From contig CALUVR010000006.1 of the NCBI GenBank assembly GCA_944324285.1, forward strand, positions 19,870 through 83,869: DNA of 64,000 nt. The letters are read 5' to 3'. Within the stretch, counting starts at the first letter, position 1. The number at the start of each line of letters is the position of its first letter. Of the stretch, positions 31,842 to 39,840 are shown one piece after another. The position numbers and the translations under genes are program-made. This DNA comes from Candidatus Gastranaerophilales bacterium. Its GTDB lineage: Bacteria; Cyanobacteriota; Vampirovibrionia; Gastranaerophilales; Gastranaerophilaceae. The notes under the pieces were generated by a model. It was not told where the DNA came from and did not search any database. It worked only from the letters and a program-made list of their open reading frames with translations.

Positions 31842-33206
31842 ATGAAAGAATTTATGCACACAAGACTCGACAACAAAGAGTTTACCAATGACGAAATCAA
31901 AAGCTTGATAAAAGAATACAATATCAAGTTTATTAAATTACAATTTGTCGACATAAACGGTCAGGTTAAAAATATGACCATTCCGTCGCAGCACATCGAA
32001 AAAGCATTGAATAATGAAATCATGTTAGACGGTTCTTCTATTAAAGGTTTCAGAAGTATTGAAACTTCCGATATGTTTTTCCACCCTGACAAAAACTCTT
32101 TCCAGATTTTACCGTGGAGAGAACACGACGGAATACATTCCGCAAGATTAATCTGCGATATTTATAATGCGGATGGCACTCCGTTTGAAGGCTGCCCTAG
32201 ATGTAACTTAAAAAGAGTTATGAAAGAAGCGGAAAAAATGGGATTTTCCATGAACGTAGGACCTGAAGCGGAATTTTTCCTGTTTGCAAAAGATAAAGAC
32301 GGAAATGTGACAACTACGACCCAAGATAGAGCAGGATACTATGATGTAGGTCCTGAAGATTTGGGTGAAGATGTGAGAGCGGATATTGTTCTTACGCTCC
32401 AGGAAATGGGATTTGATATTGAAGCATCCCACCATGAAGTTGCAGACGGACAGCATGAAGTTGATTTCAGATACGCGGATATTCTAACTGCGGCTGATAA
32501 CGTTGCTACTTTCAAGATTGCAGTGAGGGCAATTGCGGCAAAACATAATCTCCACGCAACATTTATGCCGAAACCTATATATGGAATTAACGGTTCCGGC
32601 ATGCACTGTAACGTTTCGCTATTTAAAGACGGCAAAAACGCGTTTTATGATGAAAAAGCAGAATACCAGCTTTCAGATGTTGCGAAATATTCTATCGGCG
32701 GTATGTTAAAACACGTCAAAAGTATTACGGCAATCCTCAACCCGACTGTCAACAGCTATAAAAGACTTGTTCCGGGGTATGAAGCACCGGTCTATCTTGC
32801 GTGGTCTTTAGCAAACAGAAGTGCTCTTTTAAGGGTCCCGGCAAAACGCGGAAACGCAACAAGAGTGGAACTTCGCTCCCCTGATCCTGCCTGCAACCCG
32901 TATTTAGCATTTGCGGCAATCCTAGAAGCCTGCCTTGACGGAGTCAGAAACAAAATTGATCCGCCGGCTCCTGTTGAAAGCAACATTTATAAGTTAACAA
33001 CAAAAGAACGCAAAAAACAGAGAATTGATTCCCTTCCGGGAAGTCTTGCAGAAGCACTCGATTTGATGGATAAATCATTAGTCGGACGCGCAGCACTCGG
33101 AGAACACGCGTTTAATGAATTTATGTCCGCCAAGAAAAAAGAATGGGATTCCTTTAGAACCTACGTTTCGCAGTGGGAAATCGACAGATATCTTGAAAGA
33201 TATTAA
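31842..33206 (+). CDS. glnA: Glutamine synthetase type I (short, GSI-alpha-like)
   Basis: Makes glutamine from glutamate, ammonia and ATP; a cytoplasmic dodecamer. At 454 aa it is of the shorter GSI type. Seen: LDGSSIKGF, the glutamate site GPEAEFFLF, HHEVADGQHEVDFRYADIL, ATP-binding region FMPKPIYGINGSGMHCNVSL, and RVPAKRGNATRVELRSPDPACNPYLAFAAIL. The adenylylation loop of the long GSI-beta form (NLYDLPPE with Tyr397) is replaced by NIYKLTTKERKKQRIDSLPGSL, so control by adenylylation is not expected; regulation is more likely feedback or transcriptional. AGAGGA is 6 nt before the ATG. Confidence 0.96.
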   Translation: MKEFMHTRLDNKEFTNDEIKSLIKEYNIKFIKLQFVDINGQVKNMTIPSQHIEKALNNEIMLDGSSIKGFRSIETSDMFFHPDKNSFQILPWREHDGIHSARLICDIYNADGTPFEGCPRCNLKRVMKEAEKMGFSMNVGPEAEFFLFAKDKDGNVTTTTQDRAGYYDVGPEDLGEDVRADIVLTLQEMGFDIEASHHEVADGQHEVDFRYADILTAADNVATFKIAVRAIAAKHNLHATFMPKPIYGINGSGMHCNVSLFKDGKNAFYDEKAEYQLSDVAKYSIGGMLKHVKSITAILNPTVNSYKRLVPGYEAPVYLAWSLANRSALLRVPAKRGNATRVELRSPDPACNPYLAFAAILEACLDGVRNKIDPPAPVESNIYKLTTKERKKQRIDSLPGSLAEALDLMDKSLVGRAALGEHAFNEFMSAKKKEWDSFRTYVSQWEIDRYLERY

Positions 33207-33212
33207 ACAGAT

Positions 33213-33247
33213 TAAAAAGCCTCTCATAAAAATGAGAGGCTTTTTTT
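33213..33247. terminator. Bidirectional terminator between glnA and a pilin gene
   Basis: AAAAAGCCTCTCA-TAAAAA-TGAGAGGCTTTTTTT. Confidence 0.9.
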
Positions 33248-33899
33248 AAAGCCACGGATAATCCTCAGGAATTTTCCAGCCGTTTTGTTCAATCAACGCA
33301 GCACATCCCCAACGTTCCCCTTTATTCGCAGAGTAACACTGATTTTTTAAGCCTTTTTCGGAGCCACCTGAATAACATGGAACAACCATTTCCTTATCAC
33401 TCAGATATAAAAATAAAAACTGATTAATTCCGTCATACTGCCCATAGTCACATTTGGAATAATCTAAACAGAAGAAAATATACATATTTGCCCTATCAGG
33501 AAATTCCTCTGACGGAGATGAAAAATAGCTGTTAAATCCGCTGCCGTCTAAAAAGGCTACTCTATAGTATGCACTATCTTTTTCTGGACCTTCTTCTTTT
33601 AGCAGTTTAATATATTTTGTTATATAGGTTTTATACCACTCCGTGATATAAGCACTGTTGTTTGCCTCTGTTCCGAATTGATTTTCCAGCGGGATTTCGC
33701 CATATTCAGCAATGGAGGATTTTATTGCCTGATTCATAATCGAATAAAATTTTTCAAGCTTTGTTGCGACAACCTGCCTTCTATACTTTTTGATAACTGT
33801 CGGCAGGGTCATCGCAGCAACAACGCCAATTATCCCAAGCGTTATAAGAACCTCTGCCAGCGTAAAACCAGATTTAAATGAATTTTCTACAGGTGCCAT
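33246..33899 (-). CDS. Type IV prepilin-like protein, divergent from an XRE gene
   Basis: A 217-aa prepilin-like protein. Leader MAPVENSFKSG, then FTLAEVLITLGIIGVVAAMT, cleaved by prepilin peptidase before F. The body has four or more cysteines near the C-terminus (CLDYSKCDYGQYDG, VVPCYSGGSEKGLKNQCYS, GCAALIEQNGW), suggesting disulfide loops on the surface. AGGAG is 6 nt before the ATG. It is transcribed away from the XRE gene at 33963 across a region with two 15-bp palindromes, so that repressor probably controls it. It may be a minor pilin, a pseudopilin of a secretion system or an adhesin. Confidence 0.82.
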   Translation of the reverse strand: MAPVENSFKSGFTLAEVLITLGIIGVVAAMTLPTVIKKYRRQVVATKLEKFYSIMNQAIKSSIAEYGEIPLENQFGTEANNSAYITEWYKTYITKYIKLLKEEGPEKDSAYYRVAFLDGSGFNSYFSSPSEEFPDRANMYIFFCLDYSKCDYGQYDGINQFLFLYLSDKEMVVPCYSGGSEKGLKNQCYSANKGERWGCAALIEQNGWKIPEDYPWL

Positions 33900-33913
33900 A
33901 TTTTCTCCTATAT

Positions 33914-33944
33914 GTCACTAATAGTGACAGTCACTACCAGTAAC
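33914..33944. promoter_or_regulatory. Twin 15-bp operators between pilin and XRE genes
   Basis: GTCACTA-A-TAGTGAC (33914-33928) is a perfect 7-1-7 palindrome; the next site GTCACTA-C-CAGTAAC (33930-33944) matches 5 of 7 positions in its second arm. Centres are 16 bp apart. They overlap the -35 region of the XRE gene and the leader of the pilin gene. Confidence 0.75.
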
Positions 33945-33962
33945 ATATCATAGAATAAAATT

Positions 33963-34220
33963 ATGTGCAAGGATTTTAAAAAAGCATTAGGACAAAATTT
34001 GCGAAAAATCCGGACGGGCAAAGCGTTAACACAGGAATACCTGTCGCTGGAATCGGGAATTTCCCGTTCACATATCGCAATGATTGAGGCAGGAAAACGT
34101 GATGTTACCATAAGCGCATTGTTTAAAATTTCGCGGGCAATGAATGTTACGCTTGGTGAAATTTTGGACTTTGATAATTTAGATGATTATAAATTTGACG
34201 TTGAAGAACTGTATAAATAA
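33963..34220 (+). CDS. XRE-family (Cro/C1) repressor, leaderless start
   Basis: An 85-aa single-domain helix-turn-helix protein: LGQNLRKIRTGKALTQEYLS (helices 1-2), LESGISRSHIAMIEAGKRDVT (recognition helix), then ALFKISRAMNVTLGEILDFD and an acidic tail. It likely binds the twin palindromes just upstream and represses itself and the divergent pilin gene. There is no ribosome site; TAGAAT (33951-33956) ends 6 nt before the ATG, so the mRNA is probably leaderless, as for lambda cI from PRM. Confidence 0.85.
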   Translation: MCKDFKKALGQNLRKIRTGKALTQEYLSLESGISRSHIAMIEAGKRDVTISALFKISRAMNVTLGEILDFDNLDDYKFDVEELYK

Positions 34221-34223
34221 TTT

Positions 34224-35489
34224 CTAGAGTCCGTTAAGGTAGTCTGTTAATTCCCTCATTGAATAAATATTTTGAATTACAAAGAATTCTTTGCCGGTTT
34301 TATCTTTTACGTAAGAAAGCGTCTTGCCGTCAAGAAAATCTTCGCTATAAGGTCTGAGCATTACAGAAGGGATTACGACAAAATCACCGGATTTATCTTT
34401 CAGAGCGGCAATCAAATCGTCAGTTGTAATTAAGCCCGCAACAGTAATATTCTGCCCCCAGTAATTTGATTTGACTGGAACGACTTCCGTTGTAAGATTT
34501 TTGATTTTAGAAAGTTTTTTACAAATTTCATCAAGGGCGGTTTTGGCAGCATAAGAGGTTGCAAAAATAATTTTCAACGGCTTTTTGACCGCGCTTGGAA
34601 GTTTTAGGGCTTTAAAATCCTCCAGCAGGCATCTTATTGAACCTACACCGTCTTCTAACTGCGAAAAGTTTCCATAGTATTTCGCCGGCGGAATTTCTCG
34701 CTCTGCCAGAAGAAAAAATTCATCCGAGCAGCAAACTCTTTTGTATTTTGAAGCGATTTCAAGGGTTTCTACAGCGCATGTCTTATCTACCTGTTTTAAA
34801 TTCTCAGTACGAAACTGTGTAACCCCGACAGGGACTATCGCAACGGATAAAACAGTATTTTTCAATTCCGCAAGGTCTGATAATGTCCGCTCAAGTTCCG
34901 CGCCGTCATTATACCCAGGACACAGCACAATCTGCGCGTGAAACGGGATTTTATTCTTCCTGAACCATTTTAAATTTTCTAAAGCCTTGCCGGCATTCGG
35001 GTTTCTAAGCATTTTTGAGCGCAGTTCAGGATTTGTCGTGTGAACTGAAACATAAAAAGGTCCGAGGTGCATTCTCTTGATACGCTCCTTATCTTTTTCC
35101 GTAAGGTTGGTGAGCGTAATATAGGTTCCCTGCAAATAAGAAAGCCTGTAATCATCGTCTTTTACGTAAAGAGTTTCCCGCAAGCCTTTCGGCTGCTGGT
35201 CTACAAAGCAGAAAATACATTTATTCAAACAAGGTTTTACCCTGTCGAACACAGCACTTTCAAATACGATACCCAGATCCTCATCGTAATCCTTTTCAAG
35301 TTCAATAACTTCAATATCCCCGCTTTTCTTTTTAACCTCAAGCGTCAGAAAATCACTTTTGCAAAAGAAATTGTAATCAATCATATCCTGCATTTTGTTT
35401 TCGTCGATAGATACAATTTCGTCGCCTGATTCAATTCCGAGTTCTTCCGCAATAGAACCTTCCAGAACTTTATTAACTATTGCGCTCAT
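34224..35489 (-). CDS. DUF512 PDZ/radical SAM protein
   Basis: A 421-aa protein with an N-terminal PDZ-like segment (IVNKVLEGSIAEELGIESGD, 1-60), a radical-SAM-like iron-sulfur motif CLNKCIFCFVD (CxxxCxxC) near 85-95, and the C-terminal DUF512 region (VAIVPVGVTQFR, CSDEFFLLAEREIPPAKYYG, QLEDGVGSIRCLLEDF). The function of this conserved family is not established. The ATG at 35489 is preferred over an in-frame TTG 12 nt earlier. It overlaps the end of the PadR gene by 17 nt and is last in a four-gene operon BlaI-hypothetical-PadR-DUF512. Confidence 0.85.
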   Translation of the reverse strand: MSAIVNKVLEGSIAEELGIESGDEIVSIDENKMQDMIDYNFFCKSDFLTLEVKKKSGDIEVIELEKDYDEDLGIVFESAVFDRVKPCLNKCIFCFVDQQPKGLRETLYVKDDDYRLSYLQGTYITLTNLTEKDKERIKRMHLGPFYVSVHTTNPELRSKMLRNPNAGKALENLKWFRKNKIPFHAQIVLCPGYNDGAELERTLSDLAELKNTVLSVAIVPVGVTQFRTENLKQVDKTCAVETLEIASKYKRVCCSDEFFLLAEREIPPAKYYGNFSQLEDGVGSIRCLLEDFKALKLPSAVKKPLKIIFATSYAAKTALDEICKKLSKIKNLTTEVVPVKSNYWGQNITVAGLITTDDLIAALKDKSGDFVVIPSVMLRPYSEDFLDGKTLSYVKDKTGKEFFVIQNIYSMRELTDYLNGL

Positions 35490-35997
35490 TATCTTTTTCA
35501 AACCCTTCTATAATTGTGATTAAATTTGAATACTCGCAAATCGTGTTATCTAAAAGAATTTTTTCGTAAAAATTCTTTTCCGTGTATTCATCATTCAAAA
35601 TCTTTTCGGCACAGATTTTAAAACTCATTGCAAGAGATTTCAAATCAAAGAAAAGCTGTTTTTTTTCTTCATAATCTAAAAATTCTGCACATGAAAGCTT
35701 TATTTTGGCATTAGTAATAAATTGGACAGGATTATCGCTCAATTTTTCCAGCGTGAGCCTTTTCAATTCCTGAAGCCCTTTTTTGGTTGCGAGATAATAC
35801 ACAGAAAGCTTGCCGCCGTCAGACATCATCTTGCGGGTTGAGAGAAAGTCATTGAATTCTAACCGCCGCAAAGCAGGCTTCAACGCGCCGAAACTCGGAC
35901 GGGTATAAACCCCGAATTCACTTTCTATACCCTTTTGAATGGCATACATTGTGAATTCCCGTTTTGATACCATATATAAAATCAGCAAATCAATCAT
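35473..35997 (-). CDS. PadR-family transcriptional regulator
   Basis: A 174-aa regulator. The N-terminal winged helix has the PadR pattern DLLILYMVSKREFTMYAIQK, followed by YTRPSFGALKPALRRLEFND and the wing GGKLSVYYLATKKGLQELKR. The C-terminal helices (about 90-165) are for dimer formation. PadR proteins often respond to small molecules or stress. It sits 20 nt after the hypothetical gene and overlaps the DUF512 gene, so it may autoregulate the operon. Confidence 0.85.
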   Translation of the reverse strand: MIDLLILYMVSKREFTMYAIQKGIESEFGVYTRPSFGALKPALRRLEFNDFLSTRKMMSDGGKLSVYYLATKKGLQELKRLTLEKLSDNPVQFITNAKIKLSCAEFLDYEEKKQLFFDLKSLAMSFKICAEKILNDEYTEKNFYEKILLDNTICEYSNLITIIEGFEKDNERNS

Positions 35998-36017
35998 AAA
36001 TTTAAAATAGCATAAAT

Positions 36018-36386
36018 TTATTTAATATTCAAAAATCTCAAAAAACTTTTGACAGCACCTGCTTTATCATGCCTGTGCGGAACATTTGCCTCCGGATAAT
36101 ATTTTTCGTAATTTCTAATGATATTATCCGGAAGATTTTCGCCGCGCTCAAGCGTTTGGGAAATCATTTCGATATATTCATCCTGCTCTTCACGATACAT
36201 AATATCACGGCGCCTCAAATCCTCATCCGCTTCATAATGCACAAGCGCATGGTATGCCGCCTCAATACTTTTATCGCCGGTATCAAACGGAAAATTTTTA
36301 ACAGCCTCGCCAACGGTTAACGCTCCGATTAAAACTTTTCTGAGCAAAAGCGCAACGTACTCTCTGTTATTAAATTCGTCAGTCAT
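36018..36386 (-). CDS. Conserved-looking helical hypothetical protein
   Basis: A 122-aa mostly helical acidic protein: VALLLRKVLIGALTVGEAVK, SIEAAYHALVHYEADEDLRR, QDEYIEMISQTLERGENLPD. No domain recognised. It begins 2 nt after the BlaI-like gene, with tight spacing on both sides, so it is a real operon member. The repeated HALVHYEADEDLRRRD pattern suggests a small helical bundle, perhaps a partner of one of the two regulators around it. Confidence 0.7.
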   Translation of the reverse strand: MTDEFNNREYVALLLRKVLIGALTVGEAVKNFPFDTGDKSIEAAYHALVHYEADEDLRRRDIMYREEQDEYIEMISQTLERGENLPDNIIRNYEKYYPEANVPHRHDKAGAVKSFLRFLNIK

Positions 36387-36388
36387 AA

Positions 36389-36727
36389 TTATATTACTAA
36401 ATCAAATTCTTTTTCCACAAATCTGATAAGGCTTGCATAATCCGAATCAAAGAACTGCTCTGCAAGTTCTTTAACAGAATCCTTTGCCATTTCATGTCTA
36501 TTCATTGTGGCTTTATAGAAGAATTTTTTACCAACCTTATAACGCACAAGAATACTTTTCACGGTCAATCTGTCCATAACCGTTTTGATAGTAGTGTAAG
36601 CTCTTTCTATACCATTTTCTGATAAGTCGTCCACAACATCCTGAATAGAAATATCTCTATCCTCATACTCGGATGTCATTCGCCAAATTGAGTTTAAAAT
36701 GTCAATTTCTAACTTACCGCACACCAT
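36389..36727 (-). CDS. BlaI/MecI/CopY-type repressor
   Basis: A 112-aa winged-helix repressor. CGKLEIDILNSIWRMTSEYE, VDDLSENGIERAYTTIKTVM, DRLTVKSILVRYKVGKKFFY match the penicillinase-repressor family order (helix, recognition helix with AYTTIKTVMDRL, wing with GKKFFYKAT). Family members are inactivated by proteolysis or metal binding. No BlaR-type sensor or beta-lactamase is nearby, so the signal here is unknown. First gene of the BlaI-PadR-DUF512 operon; promoter at 36765-36792. Confidence 0.88.
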   Translation of the reverse strand: MVCGKLEIDILNSIWRMTSEYEDRDISIQDVVDDLSENGIERAYTTIKTVMDRLTVKSILVRYKVGKKFFYKATMNRHEMAKDSVKELAEQFFDSDYASLIRFVEKEFDLVI

Positions 36728-36764
36728 ATAATTCCTCTACTTTCTTTTCTGACTAACTACTAAT

Positions 36765-36792
36765 ATTGTAACATAACCTTTTGGAATTGCAA
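36765..36792 (-). promoter_or_regulatory. Promoter of the BlaI-PadR-DUF512 operon
   Basis: Minus strand TTGCAA, 16 nt, TACAAT. TTAC-N7-GTA overlapping the -10 may be the BlaI-type operator. Confidence 0.55.
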
Positions 36793-36810
36793 GCTGTTAC
36801 TAATGTTTAT

Positions 36811-37968
36811 TTACAATTCCGCATCCAGAATATCCGGAACTTTTTTAAAACTGCTCCGTTTCGTTCTGACTTTATCATTTTTTTTCTTTGTTTTGGCTGA
36901 AACTTTTCTGTAAGCATTATCAATTGAGATTTTTGAAAGAGGCTTTCTCGTTCTTCTGTCATAAAAAGTCAGCCAGAACTTACGGTTAATATTATCCACT
37001 GCGAAGGATATATGCCCGACAACCTTATCCCCGGGTTTTATCTGCTTAAACATAAGCTTTGTATCACCGAAAATTGACGGTCGAAATATCGCGTTATAAT
37101 CGTTTACAAGAGCCAAATCCAGACCTGAGAATGTTTTATCCGACATGTTTGTAATCATAATTGTAAGAGTAATAGTATTAGCTTCACCGAAAGGATCTTC
37201 TTCATGCTTAATATCGCTTATCATAATATCAAGCCCGGGATAAAAAAGCTCATGCTGCATAAGGGCGGTTTCGCGATATACAGGGAGAGTGACAGAGGTA
37301 TTAATCTTAACCTTTATCTCATCCCCCGGCGCGATTAAAACATCATGACCTTTTCTCATAAGGGCTGCACCAAGTCCTATTGCACCGCCTAAAGCGGCAC
37401 CGCCTGCGAGAGTATAACCTTGAGATGCAATAGCGGCTTCAAGTCCCAGCCAATTTAAAGCCAGAAAACCGCCTACCGCGCCGCCAGCAAGAGTATATCC
37501 CAAATCCTGCGCAACAATTTTTGACGTCTGAACAACAGGATTAAGCTTTGTAGACATCCTGCCCTCTATCGGGATTTCCCTTCCGTCAGGCGTAATCAGA
37601 TAATCAAAATCCAGCGAAATCTGAGCCGGTCGCCCTAGCCGTTTTGCTTCTTCTGTTTTTGAAATCCTTCCGTGCGCAATAGTTCCCTTAGGGATAAGTA
37701 CGCCTGAATCTCCGGAAACATCATTTACTACTTCTGCAAAAAACTCATCACCCTCTTCGTTTATGTTTGAATCCAATACTTGTGATACAGTCATGTGAAT
37801 AACGTCAGACCGTTCAAGCTTTTCAACTTCGCCTGTGAAAAGTTCACTCTGGAGCTTCTGCAGTTGATCTGTTTTCTCGGCATGACCTTCAAAGACCGGA
37901 TCTGCAAGTACAGGGGCATTAAGAAATAAAAAAGATATCAATATAAACGAAGATATAACTTTTTTCAT
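36811..37968 (-). CDS. Exported hypothetical protein with a glycine-rich membrane segment
   Basis: A 385-aa protein from ATG 37968: signal peptide MKKVISSFILISFLFLNAPV (cleavage after LA), then a region where TVSQVLDSNINEEGDEFFAE and GVLIPKGTIAHGRISK resemble TrbI/VirB10-like or SH3-type surface domains. A duplicated glycine-rich hydrophobic unit follows (DLGYTLAGGAVGGFLALNWL and SQGYTLAGGAALGGAIGLGA, about 155-200), then a beta-rich domain and a Lys-rich tail. TATAAT ends exactly 6 nt before the ATG with no ribosome site, implying a leaderless mRNA. Function unknown; envelope location likely. Confidence 0.7.
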   Translation of the reverse strand: MKKVISSFILISFLFLNAPVLADPVFEGHAEKTDQLQKLQSELFTGEVEKLERSDVIHMTVSQVLDSNINEEGDEFFAEVVNDVSGDSGVLIPKGTIAHGRISKTEEAKRLGRPAQISLDFDYLITPDGREIPIEGRMSTKLNPVVQTSKIVAQDLGYTLAGGAVGGFLALNWLGLEAAIASQGYTLAGGAALGGAIGLGAALMRKGHDVLIAPGDEIKVKINTSVTLPVYRETALMQHELFYPGLDIMISDIKHEEDPFGEANTITLTIMITNMSDKTFSGLDLALVNDYNAIFRPSIFGDTKLMFKQIKPGDKVVGHISFAVDNINRKFWLTFYDRRTRKPLSKISIDNAYRKVSAKTKKKNDKVRTKRSSFKKVPDILDAEL

Positions 37969-37974
37969 AACAGC

Positions 37975-37980
37975 ATTATA
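37975..37980 (-). promoter_or_regulatory. Perfect -10 box 6 nt before the start codon
   Basis: TATAAT on the minus strand with a weak TTGTAG 18 nt further upstream; the ATG at 37968 would be at or next to +1. Confidence 0.6.
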
Positions 37981-38069
37981 CAACACATAAAAACAATGCT
38001 ACAAATTTACAAAATTACATGGTATAATAAAGCTTGATAATACAGCGGTCAAAGAAAAAGGAGAGAAAA

Positions 38070-38369
38070 ATGGAACAACAAAAACGCTGGTATGATATTG
38101 ACCCTACAGTCAGCAGAGCAGTTGCGGTATTGGAAACAGCGCCGGAAGAATTACAGGTAGTTTGCGCTGAATACGTGATAGACAGACTTAAAGATCTTGA
38201 TTTTCCGATGAGTCTTGAGGAACAGTACCATTACATTCTCCGCCGCTGGTATGATAAAAACATAAAAGTTTCGCACGCAATGGAATACCTGAAACATGCA
38301 CCGGACGAACTACGCCACGAACTCGCACTGGATATTATTGAACATATTGAAAAGAATTTAGATAAATAA
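38070..38369 (+). CDS. Small acidic helical hypothetical protein
   Basis: A 99-aa protein from the ATG with AAAAGGAG 6 nt upstream; TATAAT lies at 38023-38028. Two halves look related: SRAVAVLETAPEELQVVCAEYVIDRL and SHAMEYLKHAPDELRHELALDIIEHI, an internal duplication of about 50 residues (A(V/M)..L..AP(E/D)EL...). No known family. Convergent with the GT-D-like gene, ending 1 nt from it. Confidence 0.7.
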   Translation: MEQQKRWYDIDPTVSRAVAVLETAPEELQVVCAEYVIDRLKDLDFPMSLEEQYHYILRRWYDKNIKVSHAMEYLKHAPDELRHELALDIIEHIEKNLDK

Positions 38370-38370
38370 C

Positions 38371-39318
38371 TTACCAGTAAGCCATAGTTCCTTTTTCAAA
38401 AAGTTCAGCTCCATCCGGAGTCTCTGATTTTGACGGACGAACCCAGTATTCGTTGTAAACCAGCGATTTAAAAGAGGCATCCCATCTTGAGCCCTTTATA
38501 CCAAACAGAAGTTGTGTAGCACCACCCATATGAACAGCTTTTTTACCCAGCGATTTACAATATTGAGCTAAAAATATACCATATGCACCGGCTCCAATTA
38601 TAGCGATATCAAAATCAATCTCTTTAATATCTTCTTTCATCTTAGCCAGCGCCTCAAACCAGGTTTTATATTTGAGGCTATTTTTCGCCCGCCCGATACC
38701 TTGAACCGGTCTATATGTAATTAAATCAAATTCCGGCAGAACCTCCGGATTTTTAAATAGTTTTTCACGCTTTTCATATTGCTTTTTAATAGTTTCATCA
38801 AACGGATGTATTACGAGAACCTTTTTATCTTTTAACGCTGCAGACCAAGGTTTTTCATATAAAAAAGGAGAAGATATTGCTCTGATAGTAATTAAATCTG
38901 CATGCTGAAGGTATTTCTCAATAACTTTTATTTCAAATCGGTCACAGCGGCAGCTCATTACATCAACGTCTTTGAGTAAATCCAGATGCTCACAGGCAAA
39001 ACGCGTCATATTATAATCATCCACAGGAAAGAATCCCGCAGTATTCGTAAACCAATCTTTATGCCATCTGTCATATTTCGGATTACCATTCTTAGAATTG
39101 AGCATCATACGAATAGTATCAAGTTCAAGTGTGCCAAACCGGCATATCATCTGCGGCTTACACGACAGAAGATGATTTTTAACAACGTCACACGCATCTT
39201 CAGCCTCATAAACAAACTTTTTCCCTATAACAAGTCTTGGAATATGCTTATTAGGATCAATAATAGATCTTTTCCCTCTTATAACATCAACCATAAACTG
39301 CAAAGCTGAACTACACAT
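38371..39318 (-). CDS. GT-D-fold-like glycosyltransferase candidate
   Basis: A 315-aa protein. ICRFGTLELDTIRMML resembles the RFGxxE motif that defines GT-D-type glycosyltransferases, and VMSCRCDRFEIKVIEKY, KVLVIHPFDETIKKQYEKRE, DIAIIGAGAYGIFLAQYCKS, LGKKAVHMGGATQLLFGIKG are features I associate with that group in surface-polysaccharide loci. The Glu is in LEL rather than the usual GDGE, so the call is tentative. GGGAG is 6 nt before the ATG. No other glycan gene is adjacent. Confidence 0.5.
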   Translation of the reverse strand: MCSSALQFMVDVIRGKRSIIDPNKHIPRLVIGKKFVYEAEDACDVVKNHLLSCKPQMICRFGTLELDTIRMMLNSKNGNPKYDRWHKDWFTNTAGFFPVDDYNMTRFACEHLDLLKDVDVMSCRCDRFEIKVIEKYLQHADLITIRAISSPFLYEKPWSAALKDKKVLVIHPFDETIKKQYEKREKLFKNPEVLPEFDLITYRPVQGIGRAKNSLKYKTWFEALAKMKEDIKEIDFDIAIIGAGAYGIFLAQYCKSLGKKAVHMGGATQLLFGIKGSRWDASFKSLVYNEYWVRPSKSETPDGAELFEKGTMAYW

Positions 39319-39480
39319 AAATATCTCCCATTCAAATAATTAATAATATATATAAATATAAATTAGCATAAATAAGAAAAATATACATTCTACTATGTAA
39401 ATATATAGCTATCTGACTATTAAAAATGTTATGTTTCTTAACATCTAGCCAAAAGTTTTATTATATTGTTTAATAAAAGT

Positions 39481-39825
39481 ATGACAGATGAAATAAATCG
39501 TAAGGTAACGAATATATTTTCCAGACACAACAAGTCTTTACCGCCCGCAACGGAAGAAAAAGTTAAGTTCTACGCGGGGTTCAATTATGTTCGGATTGAC
39601 AGGGACACTAACGGGAATAAATTTAACCCGGAACACCTGTTAAAATATGCCAACGGCTGCCATTATATTGTCAGAGTTATGAGAGAATATAAAGGAGAAA
39701 CCGTACTTTACAATTACGATGTACCAAACAATGATTTATTCAAATTTATAAAATCTTTTGAAGAAAATACTCTCGACGGAAAAATTATTGAAATCGAAAA
39801 GTATTTTCCTGATGAATTAGCTTAG
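39481..39825 (+). CDS. Hypothetical protein, leaderless start
   Basis: A 114-aa soluble protein (MTDEINRKVTNIFSRHNKSL...). No domain recognised. It precedes the radical SAM gene by 15 nt and is probably co-transcribed. No ribosome site; a TTTAAT box ends 6 nt before the ATG with TAGCCA 17 nt further upstream, fitting the leaderless pattern seen in this window. Confidence 0.6.
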   Translation: MTDEINRKVTNIFSRHNKSLPPATEEKVKFYAGFNYVRIDRDTNGNKFNPEHLLKYANGCHYIVRVMREYKGETVLYNYDVPNNDLFKFIKSFEENTLDGKIIEIEKYFPDELA

Positions 39826-39840
39826 CGGAAAGTAAATTTT

